This document shows positions 1-7,749 of a DNA stretch of 64,000 bases, one piece after another. Position 1 is the stretch's first letter; the number at the start of each line of letters is the position of its first letter. The position numbers and the translations under genes were made by a program. Under the pieces are notes generated by a model, which saw only the letters and a list, made by a program, of their open reading frames with translations, had not been told where the DNA came from and ran no database searches. This stretch comes from Desulfocarbo indianensis (lineage in GTDB: Bacteria; Desulfobacterota; Desulfarculia; Desulfarculales; Desulfarculaceae), in the NCBI GenBank assembly GCA_001184205.1, contig LBMP01000001.1:1454001-1518000 (forward strand), read 5' to 3'.

Positions 1-207
1 GGTTTCGCGCAGCCAGCCGCCCACCACCGGCAGGCCGGCCAGGGATTGCTTGAGCGAGGCCACCTGCTCGGGGCTGAGCAGAGCGCCCTGCCCCAGCAGG
101 ATGCCCAGGATGAAGGCCCACAGGACCAGAAGCCCCACGACCAAAAGGCGGAACAGACGCCGGGCCGGAGAGGAAGCGGCTCCTCTTTCCGGTCGTTCGT
201 CCGTCAT
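1..207 (-). CDS. Single-pass membrane protein, N-terminal part (possibly SPOR-domain)
   Basis: The first 69 codons are visible and the gene runs off the left edge of the window. Translation from the ATG at 207 begins MTDERPERGAASSPARR, followed by a hydrophobic helix (about residues 18-42, rich in L, V, I and G) and a soluble start (LLSPEQVASLKQSL). This is the layout of a protein with a short cytoplasmic tail, one transmembrane helix and a periplasmic domain. It starts 2 bases after the argS stop codon, so it should be co-transcribed with argS. SPOR-domain proteins often follow argS in Desulfobacterota, but the diagnostic C-terminal domain is outside the window, so that identity is inference only. 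Confidence 0.6.
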   Translation of the reverse strand, partial: MTDERPERGAASSPARRLFRLLVVGLLVLWAFILGILLGQGALLSPEQVASLKQSLAGLPVVGGWLRET

Positions 208-209
208 GT

Positions 210-1886
210 TTACATGGCCTCCGGCGCGCTGACGCCCAGGAGCCCCAGACCGTTTCTTAATACCTGGCCCACGGCCTGGCTGAGGAGCAGGCGGGCGGCG
301 GTGAGCCCGGCGTCTTCGCCCAGGACCCGCTGGGCGTTGTAATAGGAATGAAAGGCCCCGGCCACCTCGTTGAGGTAATAGGTTATGCGGTGGGGCTCCA
401 GGGCCTGGGCCGCGCCGAGAGCCGCCTCCGGATATTCGCCCAGGCGGCGGGCCAGGGCCACCTCCTCGTCCAGGCCGAGCCTGCTCAAATCCACCTGGCC
501 GGGATCGGGGAGATTAACGCCCGCCTCGGCCGCCTTGCGCAGGATGCTCATCACCCTGGTGTGGGCGTATTGCACGTAATAGACCGGATTGTCCAGGCTC
601 TTTTGCTTGGCCACTTCCAGGTCGAAATCCAGGGGCGAATCCGAGCGGCGGGTGAGGAAGATGAAGCGCGCCGCGTCGCGGCCCACCTCGTCCACCACCT
701 CGCGCAGGGTCACGAACTCGCCGGCCCTGGTGCTCATGGCCACCGGTTCGCCGCCGCGCAACAGGCTCACCATCTGCACCAGCACCACCTGCAAGGCCTC
801 GGGTTCGCGGCCCAGGGCCTGGATGGCGGCTTTCAGGCGCGGCACGTAGCCGTGATGGTCGGCCCCCCACACGTCGATGAGCTGATCAAAGCCGCGCTCG
901 AATTTCTCGCGGTGATAGGCGATGTCGCTGGCGAAGTAGGTGGTCTCGCCGTTGGAGCGCTTGACCACCCGGTCCTTTTCATCGCCGTAGCGCGAGGCGG
1001 CGAACCAGAGGGCCCCCTCGTTGTCGTACATCAGACCCCGCGCCTTGAGGTCGTCAAAGGAGGCCCGCACCGCGCCCCGGTCCACCAGGGATTGCTCGGA
1101 GTAGTAATTATCTATCTCCACCCCGAACACGCGCAAATCGTCCTTGATGCCGTCCAGTATCTTGGCCCCGGCCCAGTCGGCCGCCGCCTTGACCGCGGCC
1201 TGGTCGCCGGGCGAGGGCGGGGCGGCCGGGCCGGTGAGCGTCTTCAGGTATTCCTCGGCCAGCTCCCTGATGTATTCGCCCTTATAGTGGTTATCCGGAA
1301 AGGCCTGGTCCGAGCCGGCCAGCTCCTGGGCCCGGTGCAGCAGGGAGCGGCCCAGGGTGGCCATCTGGTTGCCCGCGTCGTTGATGTAGTATTCGGTGGC
1401 CACCGAACAGCCCACGTATTCCAGGAGCCGGGCCAGGGCGTCGCCCAGGGCCGCGCCGCGGCCGTGGCCCACGTGCAGGGGCCCGGTGGGGTTGGCGCTC
1501 ACGAACTCCACCATGACCCTGCGGCCCGCTCCCCAGGCCGAGCGGCCGAAGTTTGGGCCCTCCCCCATGATGTGGGGCAGGGCGGCCAGCCAGGCCGTGG
1601 GGTTCAGGAAAAAATTGATAAAGCCGGGCCCGGCTATCTCGGCCTTGGCCAGGATGCCGCCGGCCTCGGCCAGATGGCGCACCAGGATTTCGGCGATGTC
1701 GCGGGGCTTCCGGCGGCAGGGCCGGGCCAGTTGCAGGGCCAGATTGGCGGCCAGGTCGCCGTGCTCGGCCGAGCGCGGGGTCTCGATGGCGAACTCCAGG
1801 GCGCTATGGTCGAACTGGGGCAAATCCCCCGCGGCCTGGGCTGATTGCAGCGCCCGCAGCAGGGCCCGGCGCAGTTGCTCTTTCAT
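210..1886 (-). CDS. argS: Arginine--tRNA ligase
   Basis: Class I aminoacyl-tRNA synthetase that charges tRNA-Arg in the cytoplasm. The protein is 558 residues, the normal ArgRS length. An N-terminal Add1-type domain (about residues 1-90) precedes the catalytic core with the HIGH-type motif in SANPTGPLHVGHGRG. The KMSKS position reads PVAMSTRAGEFV, the relaxed form common in ArgRS. The C-terminal alpha-helical anticodon-binding domain includes the YVQYAHTR segment. The start is the ATG at 1886; longer in-frame readings run through the overlapping small Cys-rich gene and are rejected. It shares an ATGA overlap with that gene and is followed at once by a membrane-protein gene. A tRNA-Arg gene lies 2.5 kb away. 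Confidence 0.97.
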   Translation of the reverse strand: MKEQLRRALLRALQSAQAAGDLPQFDHSALEFAIETPRSAEHGDLAANLALQLARPCRRKPRDIAEILVRHLAEAGGILAKAEIAGPGFINFFLNPTAWLAALPHIMGEGPNFGRSAWGAGRRVMVEFVSANPTGPLHVGHGRGAALGDALARLLEYVGCSVATEYYINDAGNQMATLGRSLLHRAQELAGSDQAFPDNHYKGEYIRELAEEYLKTLTGPAAPPSPGDQAAVKAAADWAGAKILDGIKDDLRVFGVEIDNYYSEQSLVDRGAVRASFDDLKARGLMYDNEGALWFAASRYGDEKDRVVKRSNGETTYFASDIAYHREKFERGFDQLIDVWGADHHGYVPRLKAAIQALGREPEALQVVLVQMVSLLRGGEPVAMSTRAGEFVTLREVVDEVGRDAARFIFLTRRSDSPLDFDLEVAKQKSLDNPVYYVQYAHTRVMSILRKAAEAGVNLPDPGQVDLSRLGLDEEVALARRLGEYPEAALGAAQALEPHRITYYLNEVAGAFHSYYNAQRVLGEDAGLTAARLLLSQAVGQVLRNGLGLLGVSAPEAM

Positions 1887-2056
1887 TGATGGCGTTCCTC
1901 GTCCCGTTTGCAGGCCAGGTCCCTGGTGAATTCGGCGCACTTGATGGGACCGCCCTGGGCGTAGCTGAATTTTTTGTTGCAATCTGCCCGCCAGGCGCAC
2001 ACCGCGCACATGGTGGGTTCCTCGGCCTTGACCGGAGTTTTGTCTTCTGGCTTCAT
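1883..2056 (-). CDS. Small Cys-rich protein overlapping argS
   Basis: A 57-residue protein starting at ATG 2056 with a good ribosome-binding site (GGGAGAT, about 7 bases upstream). It contains TMCAVCAWRADCNKKF and GGPIKCAEFTRDLACK, so five cysteines, three of them as CxxCx5C. This spacing could bind a metal or a small Fe-S cluster. Its TGA stop overlaps the argS ATG (ATGA), implying translational coupling. The function is unknown; short proteins with an MCxxCxW...C...KKF pattern occur in sulfate-reducer genomes from general knowledge, but I cannot name a family. The position between alr and argS suggests a shared transcript. Confidence 0.7.
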   Translation of the reverse strand: MKPEDKTPVKAEEPTMCAVCAWRADCNKKFSYAQGGPIKCAEFTRDLACKRDEERHQ

Positions 2057-2117
2057 AGGTTATATCTCCCGCCCAGGGGGTGGGCAAACCCAAAACTACC
2101 CTTTGGGCCGCATGGGG

Positions 2118-3263
2118 TCAAGCAGGGACGTAAACCCGGGGATTGGCCGCCCCCAAGGCGCAGCATATCTCATATGGTATGGTGCCGGCCAGGCCCGCCA
2201 ATTCATCCACGCTTATCTCCTCGGCGCCCTGGCGGCCCAGCATGACCACCGGATCGCCGACCCGGGCCTGGGGGCCTTCCGCGCCCAATTCCAGGACGGT
2301 GAGGTTCATGCACACCCGGCCGCGCACCGGTCTGCGCCGGCCCCCCACCAGCATCTGGCCCCGGTTGGAAAGCGAGCGCAGATAGCCGTTGGCATAGCCC
2401 ACCGGCACCACCCCCAGCCAGGTGTCGGCGGGGGCCCGCCAGGTGCGGCCGTAGGAAACGGCGGTGCCGGCGGGGACCTGCTTCACCTCCAGCAAACGGC
2501 TGGTGTAGGCCATGGCCGTGCGCAGCTCCGCCCGGCCGGCCGAGCCGGGATCGGGCAGGCCGCCGTAAAGGCTCATGCCCAGGCGGGCCATGATGGGCTG
2601 CTTATCCGGGCCGGCGGGCGGCACCAACACCCCGCCCGAGCCGGACAGGCTGGAATCGGGCAGGCGGTGGCCCCGCTCCCTGGCCGCGCGCAGCAATTGG
2701 GCAAAGGCGGTTGCCTGGGCCTGGGTGTGCTCAGAGCCCGGCGCGCCGGCGGTGGCCAGGTGGCTGACCAGGCCGGTGATCTCCAGGCCGGGCAGTCCGG
2801 CGGCCTGGGCCAACAGCTCCAGCGCCTCCCTGGGCGGCGCGCCCAGGCGGCCCATGCCGGTATCCACCTTTAGCTGGGCCTGGGCCGGCCGGCCGGCCCC
2901 GCGTCCGGCCTGGGCTAAAGCCTCCAGCGCCTCCAGGCGGGCCACCACCGGGGTGAGCCCGTGCTCCACGGCGAGATTGGCCTCCCGGGGCCAGACGCCC
3001 AAAAGGAGGAGAACCGGCCCCCTGACGCCGGCCCCGCGCAGCTCCAGGGCCTCGCCCAGGGTGGCCACGGCCAGGAACTCGGCACCCTCGGCCTTGAGCC
3101 GTTTGGCCACCGGAATCGCGCCGTGCCCGTAGGCGTCGGCCTTGACCACGCCGGCCACCCGGGAGCCGGGCGGCATGAGCCGGCGCAGGGCGGCCAGGTT
3201 GGCGGCGATGGCGTCCAGGTCCACCAGCAGTCGGTTGTCCGGGGAAGCGGGGAGTCGGGCCAT
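2118..3263 (-). CDS. alr: Alanine racemase
   Basis: PLP-dependent enzyme interconverting L- and D-alanine for peptidoglycan synthesis. It has 381 residues, as expected. The N-terminal TIM barrel carries the PLP-binding lysine in AGVVKADAYGHG (K41). The second catalytic residue, a tyrosine, sits in PVGYANGYLRSLSNRG, in the C-terminal beta domain. The chosen start is the ATG at 3263, eight bases after GGAGG; a GTG three codons upstream is less well placed. It is probably the first gene of an alr, Cys-rich protein, argS, membrane protein run on the minus strand. Confidence 0.96.
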   Translation of the reverse strand: MARLPASPDNRLLVDLDAIAANLAALRRLMPPGSRVAGVVKADAYGHGAIPVAKRLKAEGAEFLAVATLGEALELRGAGVRGPVLLLLGVWPREANLAVEHGLTPVVARLEALEALAQAGRGAGRPAQAQLKVDTGMGRLGAPPREALELLAQAAGLPGLEITGLVSHLATAGAPGSEHTQAQATAFAQLLRAARERGHRLPDSSLSGSGGVLVPPAGPDKQPIMARLGMSLYGGLPDPGSAGRAELRTAMAYTSRLLEVKQVPAGTAVSYGRTWRAPADTWLGVVPVGYANGYLRSLSNRGQMLVGGRRRPVRGRVCMNLTVLELGAEGPQARVGDPVVMLGRQGAEEISVDELAGLAGTIPYEICCALGAANPRVYVPA

Positions 3264-3320
3264 GAAAAACACCTCCGAGGCCAGGTCTACACCAGGCCCC
3301 GGAGTCTTGGCAAGACGTTA

Positions 3321-3575
3321 GCCCGCATATTTCATGAAGGCCGGGTGTCCGGCTGCGCCAGGTGCCCGCCGCCTGCGTTGCCGGCTGCGCCAAGTCGTTG
3401 ATGTAGTTACACTACACCTGCCTCCTTGGCTTGTCGGTCGCCTTGGCGGCGGCCAACTGGCTGTGCCGGTTGGGGTGACAAGTCGCGATCTTTGAATGTG
3501 AGGCTCGTTTTTAACTCAGCCCACCATGATCGACAAATCCGCCATGACCACCCAACCCTCATGAAATATGCGGGC
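3321..3575. mobile_element. MITE-like inverted-repeat element, copy 1
   Basis: A 255-bp unit bounded by a perfect 17-bp inverted repeat: GCCCGCATATTTCATGA at 3321-3337 and its exact complement at 3559-3575. The interior (about 3340-3475) closely matches 22881-23020 in copy 2. It contains a self-complementary arm: GCTGCGCCAAG near 3390 against CTTGGCGGC near 3440, around a TGTAG...CTACA hairpin. It encodes no credible protein. The size, terminal repeats, structured interior and second copy 19.5 kb away fit a non-autonomous miniature element. No clear target duplication is visible. It lies between the alr start and the 3' end of the PEP-CTERM gene. Confidence 0.75.
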
Positions 3576-3585
3576 CGGCTCGGTT

Positions 3586-4206
3586 TTAGGCGGAACGCCG
3601 CCTGCGCCAAAGCAGGCCCGCGCCCAGGGCGGAGGCCAGGAGCGCCACGCTGGCGGGCTCCGGGGTGGCCGAGGCGGAGACGTTGCCCAGGCTGAAGTCG
3701 TGATGCTGGCCGCTGGGCACGGGGTTCAGGGCCCAAAGCTCGAACCCGGAAACCAGGCTGCCATTGAGGCTCACCAGCAACAGGCCGTTGCTGGAGCCGG
3801 AGGGTTGCCCGGGGTCCGCGATGAAGCTCTGGGTGGAGCCGCCGTCCAGGTTGTAGAAGCCTCTTTCCAGATAGCCGTTTTCGCTGAACAGGTCGGTGAG
3901 CCCGAAACTGAACAGGCTGACGGGCCGGCTGAAGGAAACCGTAAGGCGTTCGCCGTGGTCCACCTCGTCCGGTTCGCCGCCCCTGATGCCGAGGCCGTCC
4001 TGGTTGTCCCAGTACAGGCTGGAACCGCCGCTGGCGGTGACGGTGATATCAAAGCCGAAAGAGGGCAGGCTCACCGTAAAGCTGTTCTGGCCATTGGCCC
4101 CCGACCAGGAGGGGGCGGTGAAATCGATCAGGGAAGCGCCCGCCGGCGCTCCGCCCAGACAGATCAGCACAATCAGGCCGCTGAGGATGGCAAAGGTCTT
4201 TCTCAC
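3586..4206 (-). CDS. PEP-CTERM sorting domain-containing exported protein
   Basis: A 206-residue secreted protein with an N-terminal signal peptide (MRKTFAILSGLIVLICLGG, cleavage near AGAS). A Ser/Gly/Asn-rich beta-type body with few cysteines follows. The C-terminus has the PEP-CTERM tripartite signal: TPEPASVALLASALGAGLL then WRRRRSA. Such proteins are cut and attached by an exosortase/XrtA system, usually with extracellular polysaccharide; no exosortase is in this window. It starts at a GTG (4206). The body has no recognisable catalytic motif, so the role is likely structural or matrix-related. Confidence 0.9.
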   Translation of the reverse strand: MRKTFAILSGLIVLICLGGAPAGASLIDFTAPSWSGANGQNSFTVSLPSFGFDITVTASGGSSLYWDNQDGLGIRGGEPDEVDHGERLTVSFSRPVSLFSFGLTDLFSENGYLERGFYNLDGGSTQSFIADPGQPSGSSNGLLLVSLNGSLVSGFELWALNPVPSGQHHDFSLGNVSASATPEPASVALLASALGAGLLWRRRRSA

Positions 4207-4383
4207 GGGACGGCTCCTTGGGACATGTGTTGGGACAGTTCCTGGGGCAGGCCTTGTCTCGCGCTAAGAATAAGTCCCATTAGGGCAAAAAGCAAATGCA
4301 AACCGCAATAGGCCGCGCCTATGAGCGCCGCTTGGCAAGAGGGGCTTTACATGCGGCCAGGGAACGCTAGAATGATCAGGTGC

Positions 4384-4460
4384 GCGCCTGTAGCTCAGGT
4401 GGATAGAGCAGCGGCCTTCTAAGCCGCGGGCCGGGGGTTCGAATCCCTCCAGGCGTACCA
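4384..4460 (+). tRNA. tRNA-Arg (anticodon TCT)
   Basis: The complete cloverleaf can be drawn. Acceptor stem GCGCCTG pairs with CAGGCGT (one G-T pair). The D arm has GCTC/GAGC. The anticodon arm GCGGC-CTTCTAA-GCCGC gives anticodon TCT (Arg, AGA codons). The T arm is GGGGG-TTCGAAT-CCCTC. Discriminator A and CCA are encoded. Confidence 0.97.
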
Positions 4461-4537
4461 ATAAAACCCATCGCTTTAAGTTCCCCGTGCGCAGCGCCGG
4501 TCTTTTTTCGGTCGAGCATGGTGGGAGCTTTAAGATT

Positions 4538-4566
4538 AAAAAGGGCCGGCCCCCTGGGGTCGGCCC
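4538..4566 (-). terminator. Intrinsic terminator after the XRE gene
   Basis: Read on the minus strand, a GC-rich 9-bp stem with one mismatch (4543-4551 with 4558-4566) is followed by TTTTT. It lies about 57 bases after the stop of the minus-strand XRE regulator. Confidence 0.7.
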
Positions 4567-4622
4567 CGCGCCAAGTAGTTGTTGCACTCGAATGAAACAT
4601 CCCTAAAAAAATTTTGCGCGCC

Positions 4623-4832
4623 TTAGTTCTCCGAACCCTCCAACTCCGCGAGCCGCTCCTCGGCGCGGATCAGCGCCCGGATCGCCCCGCTCACGGGATA
4701 CACGCCGCGTTCTAATCTATATATGGTGTTGGGGTTGATCTCCCACTTTGCGCCCAGCCCGACTTGGGTGAGCCCCAACGTCTTACGCAACGCCTTGAGC
4801 CGGGCTGGCCAGTTAACTCGATCCGCACCCAT
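4623..4832 (-). CDS. Small XRE-family HTH regulator
   Basis: A 69-residue protein that is almost entirely one helix-turn-helix domain. LKALRKTLGLTQVGLGAKW and the recognition-helix region NPNTIYRLERGVYPVSG match the XRE/Cro pattern (Q after T in helix 2, then IxRxExG). It is a DNA-binding regulator with no visible effector domain. The ATG at 4832 is preferred over a GTG one codon earlier, with GAGAGG about 8-9 bases upstream. It sits beside a tRNA gene and before an unknown anchored protein, typical of small accessory inserts. Its target is unknown. Confidence 0.8.
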   Translation of the reverse strand: MGADRVNWPARLKALRKTLGLTQVGLGAKWEINPNTIYRLERGVYPVSGAIRALIRAEERLAELEGSEN

Positions 4833-4993
4833 CACTGATCCTCTCTGGGCCAGCGGGGGCTGGCTTGCGGCGCGACAAACACGAGCCGATCCGCGTGCGG
4901 ATCATGGCGCCAGTATGCGCTCACAATGACCGGCCCCAGGACCATCTCAGCCTGCCGCTATTTTGGGCATGACATCCCCCCTGTCCAGCAGCT

Positions 4994-5356
4994 CTAACGA
5001 ATCGCCCCGTGGACCGTGTAAAGCATTTCGTTGGTCCCCATCACCATCACCACCATCCAGCCATTGGGCGATCGCTCCACTAGGTCCAGCCGAACGCCAT
5101 CGCGCAGCATCATGCACGGTCCGTCGTTGAGCATGCGCTCCACCTTGGCAGCTTCGCCCCGGTCCACATAATCGGTTAGTTGATCCAGGGCCACCTTGGA
5201 TCGGCAGAACGGATAATCAGGTCTAGGCGTGTATGCTATGTCGGCGGACAGGCTATCCCACCCCCGCCGGCTGTTGTACTCCGCGATGCCGACGCCCACG
5301 CCCGCCGCGATCACCGCCGCGGCCACCCCGGCCACGATCCATTTTTTAGCGTCCAC
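4994..5356 (-). CDS. Hypothetical signal-anchored protein
   Basis: A 120-residue protein starting at GTG 5356, six bases after GGAGG. Residues about 5-25 (WIVAGVAAAVIAAGVGVGI) form a hydrophobic anchor or signal peptide, followed by a soluble domain with two cysteines (PFCRSK and DGPCMMLRDG) that could form a disulfide outside the cytoplasm. No family is recognised. It lies upstream of the XRE gene on the same strand, in what may be a small insert next to tRNA-Arg. Confidence 0.65.
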   Translation of the reverse strand: MDAKKWIVAGVAAAVIAAGVGVGIAEYNSRRGWDSLSADIAYTPRPDYPFCRSKVALDQLTDYVDRGEAAKVERMLNDGPCMMLRDGVRLDLVERSPNGWMVVMVMGTNEMLYTVHGAIR

Positions 5357-5414
5357 GCCGCACCTCCCCCCCCATTAATCGCTTCTTTAAAGCTGGCGGC
5401 GGACTTACGGACGG

Positions 5415-6389
5415 CTACTGGCTGTCGCGCAGCCTTTCGAACATTTCGTAGATATCCGTGTCGAAATAGGGACCGCCCTTGGTTTCCGGGCAGGAGACCA
5501 AATGGAACGAGGTGACGCTGTTGGCGTAGGGACCGTCCTCGCGGAGCAGGACCCAGGGGCCGCCGCTGGAGCCGGGAGTCAGGGCGGAACCGATGGCTAT
5601 GGCCTGGGGAATGGTGGCGTGGCGGCCGCCGTAGCCCGCCAGGTTAATGGCCATGATGGAGCCGTCAAAGGGATCGGCCGCGGGATAGCCGCATTGATAC
5701 CATTGCAGGCTGGCGGGATTGGCGTTGTACCAGTGGCCCAGCCAGCCGATGCTGTCGCCCACATTGGTCCAAAGCTTGGCAAAGGCCACGTCGCGCCCGT
5801 AATTGGCGTCATTGAACCAGCTGGTTTTGACCCTGGCGGCCTTGATGCTGAAGGTGCCGTAGGGCCTTTCGTCATACTTGTAGCCCGGCACGAAAATGAT
5901 GTTGGTGTGCCACTGCTGGCTGCTTGTCACGCAATGACCGGCGGTCACGATTATATCCGCGGAAATCAGCGAGGCCGAGCAGACCTTGGCGACGCCTTCG
6001 CTGTCGGTGAAGAACAGCTTGCCGATGACCCGTTCGGGGTATTCGGTGTTGTTGGTGTCAAAGGACCAGGAATAGCCCGAGGCGGGGCAGGTCAGGCTCA
6101 GGGTGAAGGGCGCGGAGAGGTCCAGCGTGTTGAAGGAATTCTTGTCCTTGCTATTGGGAGGAACCAGGATGGGAGGGTCGCTGGGCTCCTCTTCGATTAT
6201 CATTTGTTGAGCTCCCTCGATCTTGGCATCGGCCGGGTTGGCGATGGCTTGGTCCATCTTTTCTTGGGTCCAGTAGCCCGGCGTCTGCTGAATGACGCCT
6301 TGTACGTCTTCCTCGGCCAGGCCCCACAAGGGAAGCAGAAGGACAAAGCAGATTACTGCAAGAACAATCAGGAATGATTTCTTGCGCAT
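5415..6389 (-). CDS. Secreted trypsin-like serine protease (S1 family)
   Basis: A 324-residue exported protein with signal peptide MRKKSFLIVLAVICFVLLLPL. A pro-region of roughly 90 residues precedes a chymotrypsin-fold domain. The triad is visible: His in IIVTAGHCV, Asp in GRDVAFAKL, Ser in TPGSSGGPW. Cysteines near these motifs (KVCSAS and AGHCV) fit the conserved His-loop disulfide. The protein resembles bacterial V8/S1B-type endopeptidases. The ATG at 6389 is preferred over an upstream TTG because GGGGG lies 5-6 bases before it. It likely acts in the periplasm or outside the cell. It has its own AT-rich upstream region and no obvious operon partner. Confidence 0.9.
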   Translation of the reverse strand: MRKKSFLIVLAVICFVLLLPLWGLAEEDVQGVIQQTPGYWTQEKMDQAIANPADAKIEGAQQMIIEEEPSDPPILVPPNSKDKNSFNTLDLSAPFTLSLTCPASGYSWSFDTNNTEYPERVIGKLFFTDSEGVAKVCSASLISADIIVTAGHCVTSSQQWHTNIIFVPGYKYDERPYGTFSIKAARVKTSWFNDANYGRDVAFAKLWTNVGDSIGWLGHWYNANPASLQWYQCGYPAADPFDGSIMAINLAGYGGRHATIPQAIAIGSALTPGSSGGPWVLLREDGPYANSVTSFHLVSCPETKGGPYFDTDIYEMFERLRDSQ

Positions 6390-6528
6390 GATAGCCCCCA
6401 AACTATGATGATTGTTAGTACTCGCAGGTTATATATAACATCCTATAAAGTGACACTATTTGGCAAGCGGAAAAGGGCCGGCTAACACTTTTGGGTAAGC
6501 CGGCCGGCCATGAGGCCGGCGGACCGCC

Positions 6529-6568
6529 TTGACAGGCCGGGCGGGGCTGGTAATGCTTTTAAAAGCAT
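6529..6568 (+). promoter_or_regulatory. Promoter with overlapping 16-bp palindrome
   Basis: A TTGACA -35 box lies at 6529-6534. A perfect palindrome, ATGCTTTTAAAAGCAT (6553-6568), covers the expected -10 position and early transcript. This is the usual layout for repression of the downstream permease gene. The regulator is not encoded next to it. Confidence 0.6.
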
Positions 6569-6598
6569 GCGGCAATGATAGACATGACCGGAGCGAAG

Positions 6599-7687
6599 AT
6601 GATGGAATTGGCGCTTGGGATCGTCGCCAGCTGCTGGGACCTGCTCGCCGACATGGCGCCCTACGTGCTGTTGGGATTCGCCGCGGCGGGCGCGCTCTGG
6701 GCCTGGCTTCCCCAGGGCCTGGTGGAGCGTCATCTGGGCGGCGGCCGCAGGCTTTGGCCGGTGTTCAAGGCGGCCTTGGCCGGCATCCCCATTCCCCTGT
6801 GCTGCTGCGGGGTTATACCCCTGGCCGCTTCCTTGCGGCGTCAGGGCGCGGGGCGCGGGCCCACCACCGCTTTTCTCATTTCCACCCCGCAGACCGGAGT
6901 GGACAGCATTTTGGTCACTTACAGCCTGTTGGGGCCGGTCTTCGCCGCGCTGAGGCCCCTCACCGCCCTGGCCAGCGGGGTCTTGGGCGGCCTCCTGGTG
7001 GCCGCCACGGAGAAGCGGGCCGAACCGGCACCGATAATATCCAGCTTTAACGCCGAGTTGATCTCTCAGCCCTCGACCTGCGCCTGCGGGTGCGGCTCCA
7101 ACTGCGCCGCCGGCGGACCTCCCCCCTCCCCAATAAAGGGGGCTCTCCAGTATGGTTTCGGCGAACTGCCCCAGGATTTGGCGCGGCCCTTTACCCTGGG
7201 CCTTGTGGCCGCCGGGGCCTTGGCCGCCCTGTTGCCGCCCAACTTTTTTCAGGATTACCTGGGCCAGGGCCTGGCCAGCATGTCGCTCATGCTGGTGGTG
7301 GGCGCGCCGCTTTACGTTTGCGCCACCGCGGCGGTGCCCCTGGCGGCGGCTTTTTTGGCCAAGGGGCTTTCGCCGGGGGCGGTGCTGGTTTTCCTCATGG
7401 CCGCGCCGGCCACCAACCTGGCCACCATGGCCCTGGTCTGGAAGATCATGGGACCCCGCGCGCTATTTTGTTATTTGGCGGCGGTGGCCCTCACCGCCCT
7501 GGCCGCCGGCTATGTCACCGACTTTTTTTTCAGCGGTCTGAGCGTGGAGGGCCTCTCCGAGGCCGCTCCTGAAATATATAGTATATTTAGCCAATTAAGC
7601 GCCGTGGTTCTGGCGGGGCTCCTGGCCAGGGGGCTGTGGCGCTCCTTTTTTCCCCCTAGAGCGCGAACCAATACTATCCCTCTCTGA
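6599..7687 (+). CDS. SO_0444/ArsP-like Cu/Zn efflux permease
   Basis: Polytopic membrane protein of about 362 residues in the permease (DUF318) superfamily. The first half has the hallmark IPLCCCGVIPLAASLRRQG and STPQTGVDSI; the second half repeats the theme with GAPLYVCATAAVPLAAA and MAAPATNLATMAL. A cytoplasmic loop in between contains a Cys cluster (TCACGCGSNC) that could bind metal. This architecture matches the SO_0444-type transporters reported to export Cu/Zn; the substrate here is inferred. ATG 6599 has GGAG five bases upstream; an ATG 24 bases earlier lacks a ribosome site. The tandem palindrome in its promoter suggests metal- or stress-responsive control. Confidence 0.85.
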   Translation: MMELALGIVASCWDLLADMAPYVLLGFAAAGALWAWLPQGLVERHLGGGRRLWPVFKAALAGIPIPLCCCGVIPLAASLRRQGAGRGPTTAFLISTPQTGVDSILVTYSLLGPVFAALRPLTALASGVLGGLLVAATEKRAEPAPIISSFNAELISQPSTCACGCGSNCAAGGPPPSPIKGALQYGFGELPQDLARPFTLGLVAAGALAALLPPNFFQDYLGQGLASMSLMLVVGAPLYVCATAAVPLAAAFLAKGLSPGAVLVFLMAAPATNLATMALVWKIMGPRALFCYLAAVALTALAAGYVTDFFFSGLSVEGLSEAAPEIYSIFSQLSAVVLAGLLARGLWRSFFPPRARTNTIPL

Positions 7688-7749
7688 TACAATTTGGTAT
7701 TTTAGAGCAGCCAGCGGAACTCCATTTCACTTGCCTGGGGGTATTTGAG

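Noticed and set aside
348..1844. Long plus-strand reading frame opposite argS
   Set aside because: High-GC shadow of argS; composition is Gly/His/Gln-rich with no domain or ribosome site.
4264..4600. Minus-strand reading frames across the tRNA-Arg gene (containing GIRTPGPRLRRPLLYP)
   Set aside because: This is the well-known artefact of translating the antisense of a tRNA; not a protein.
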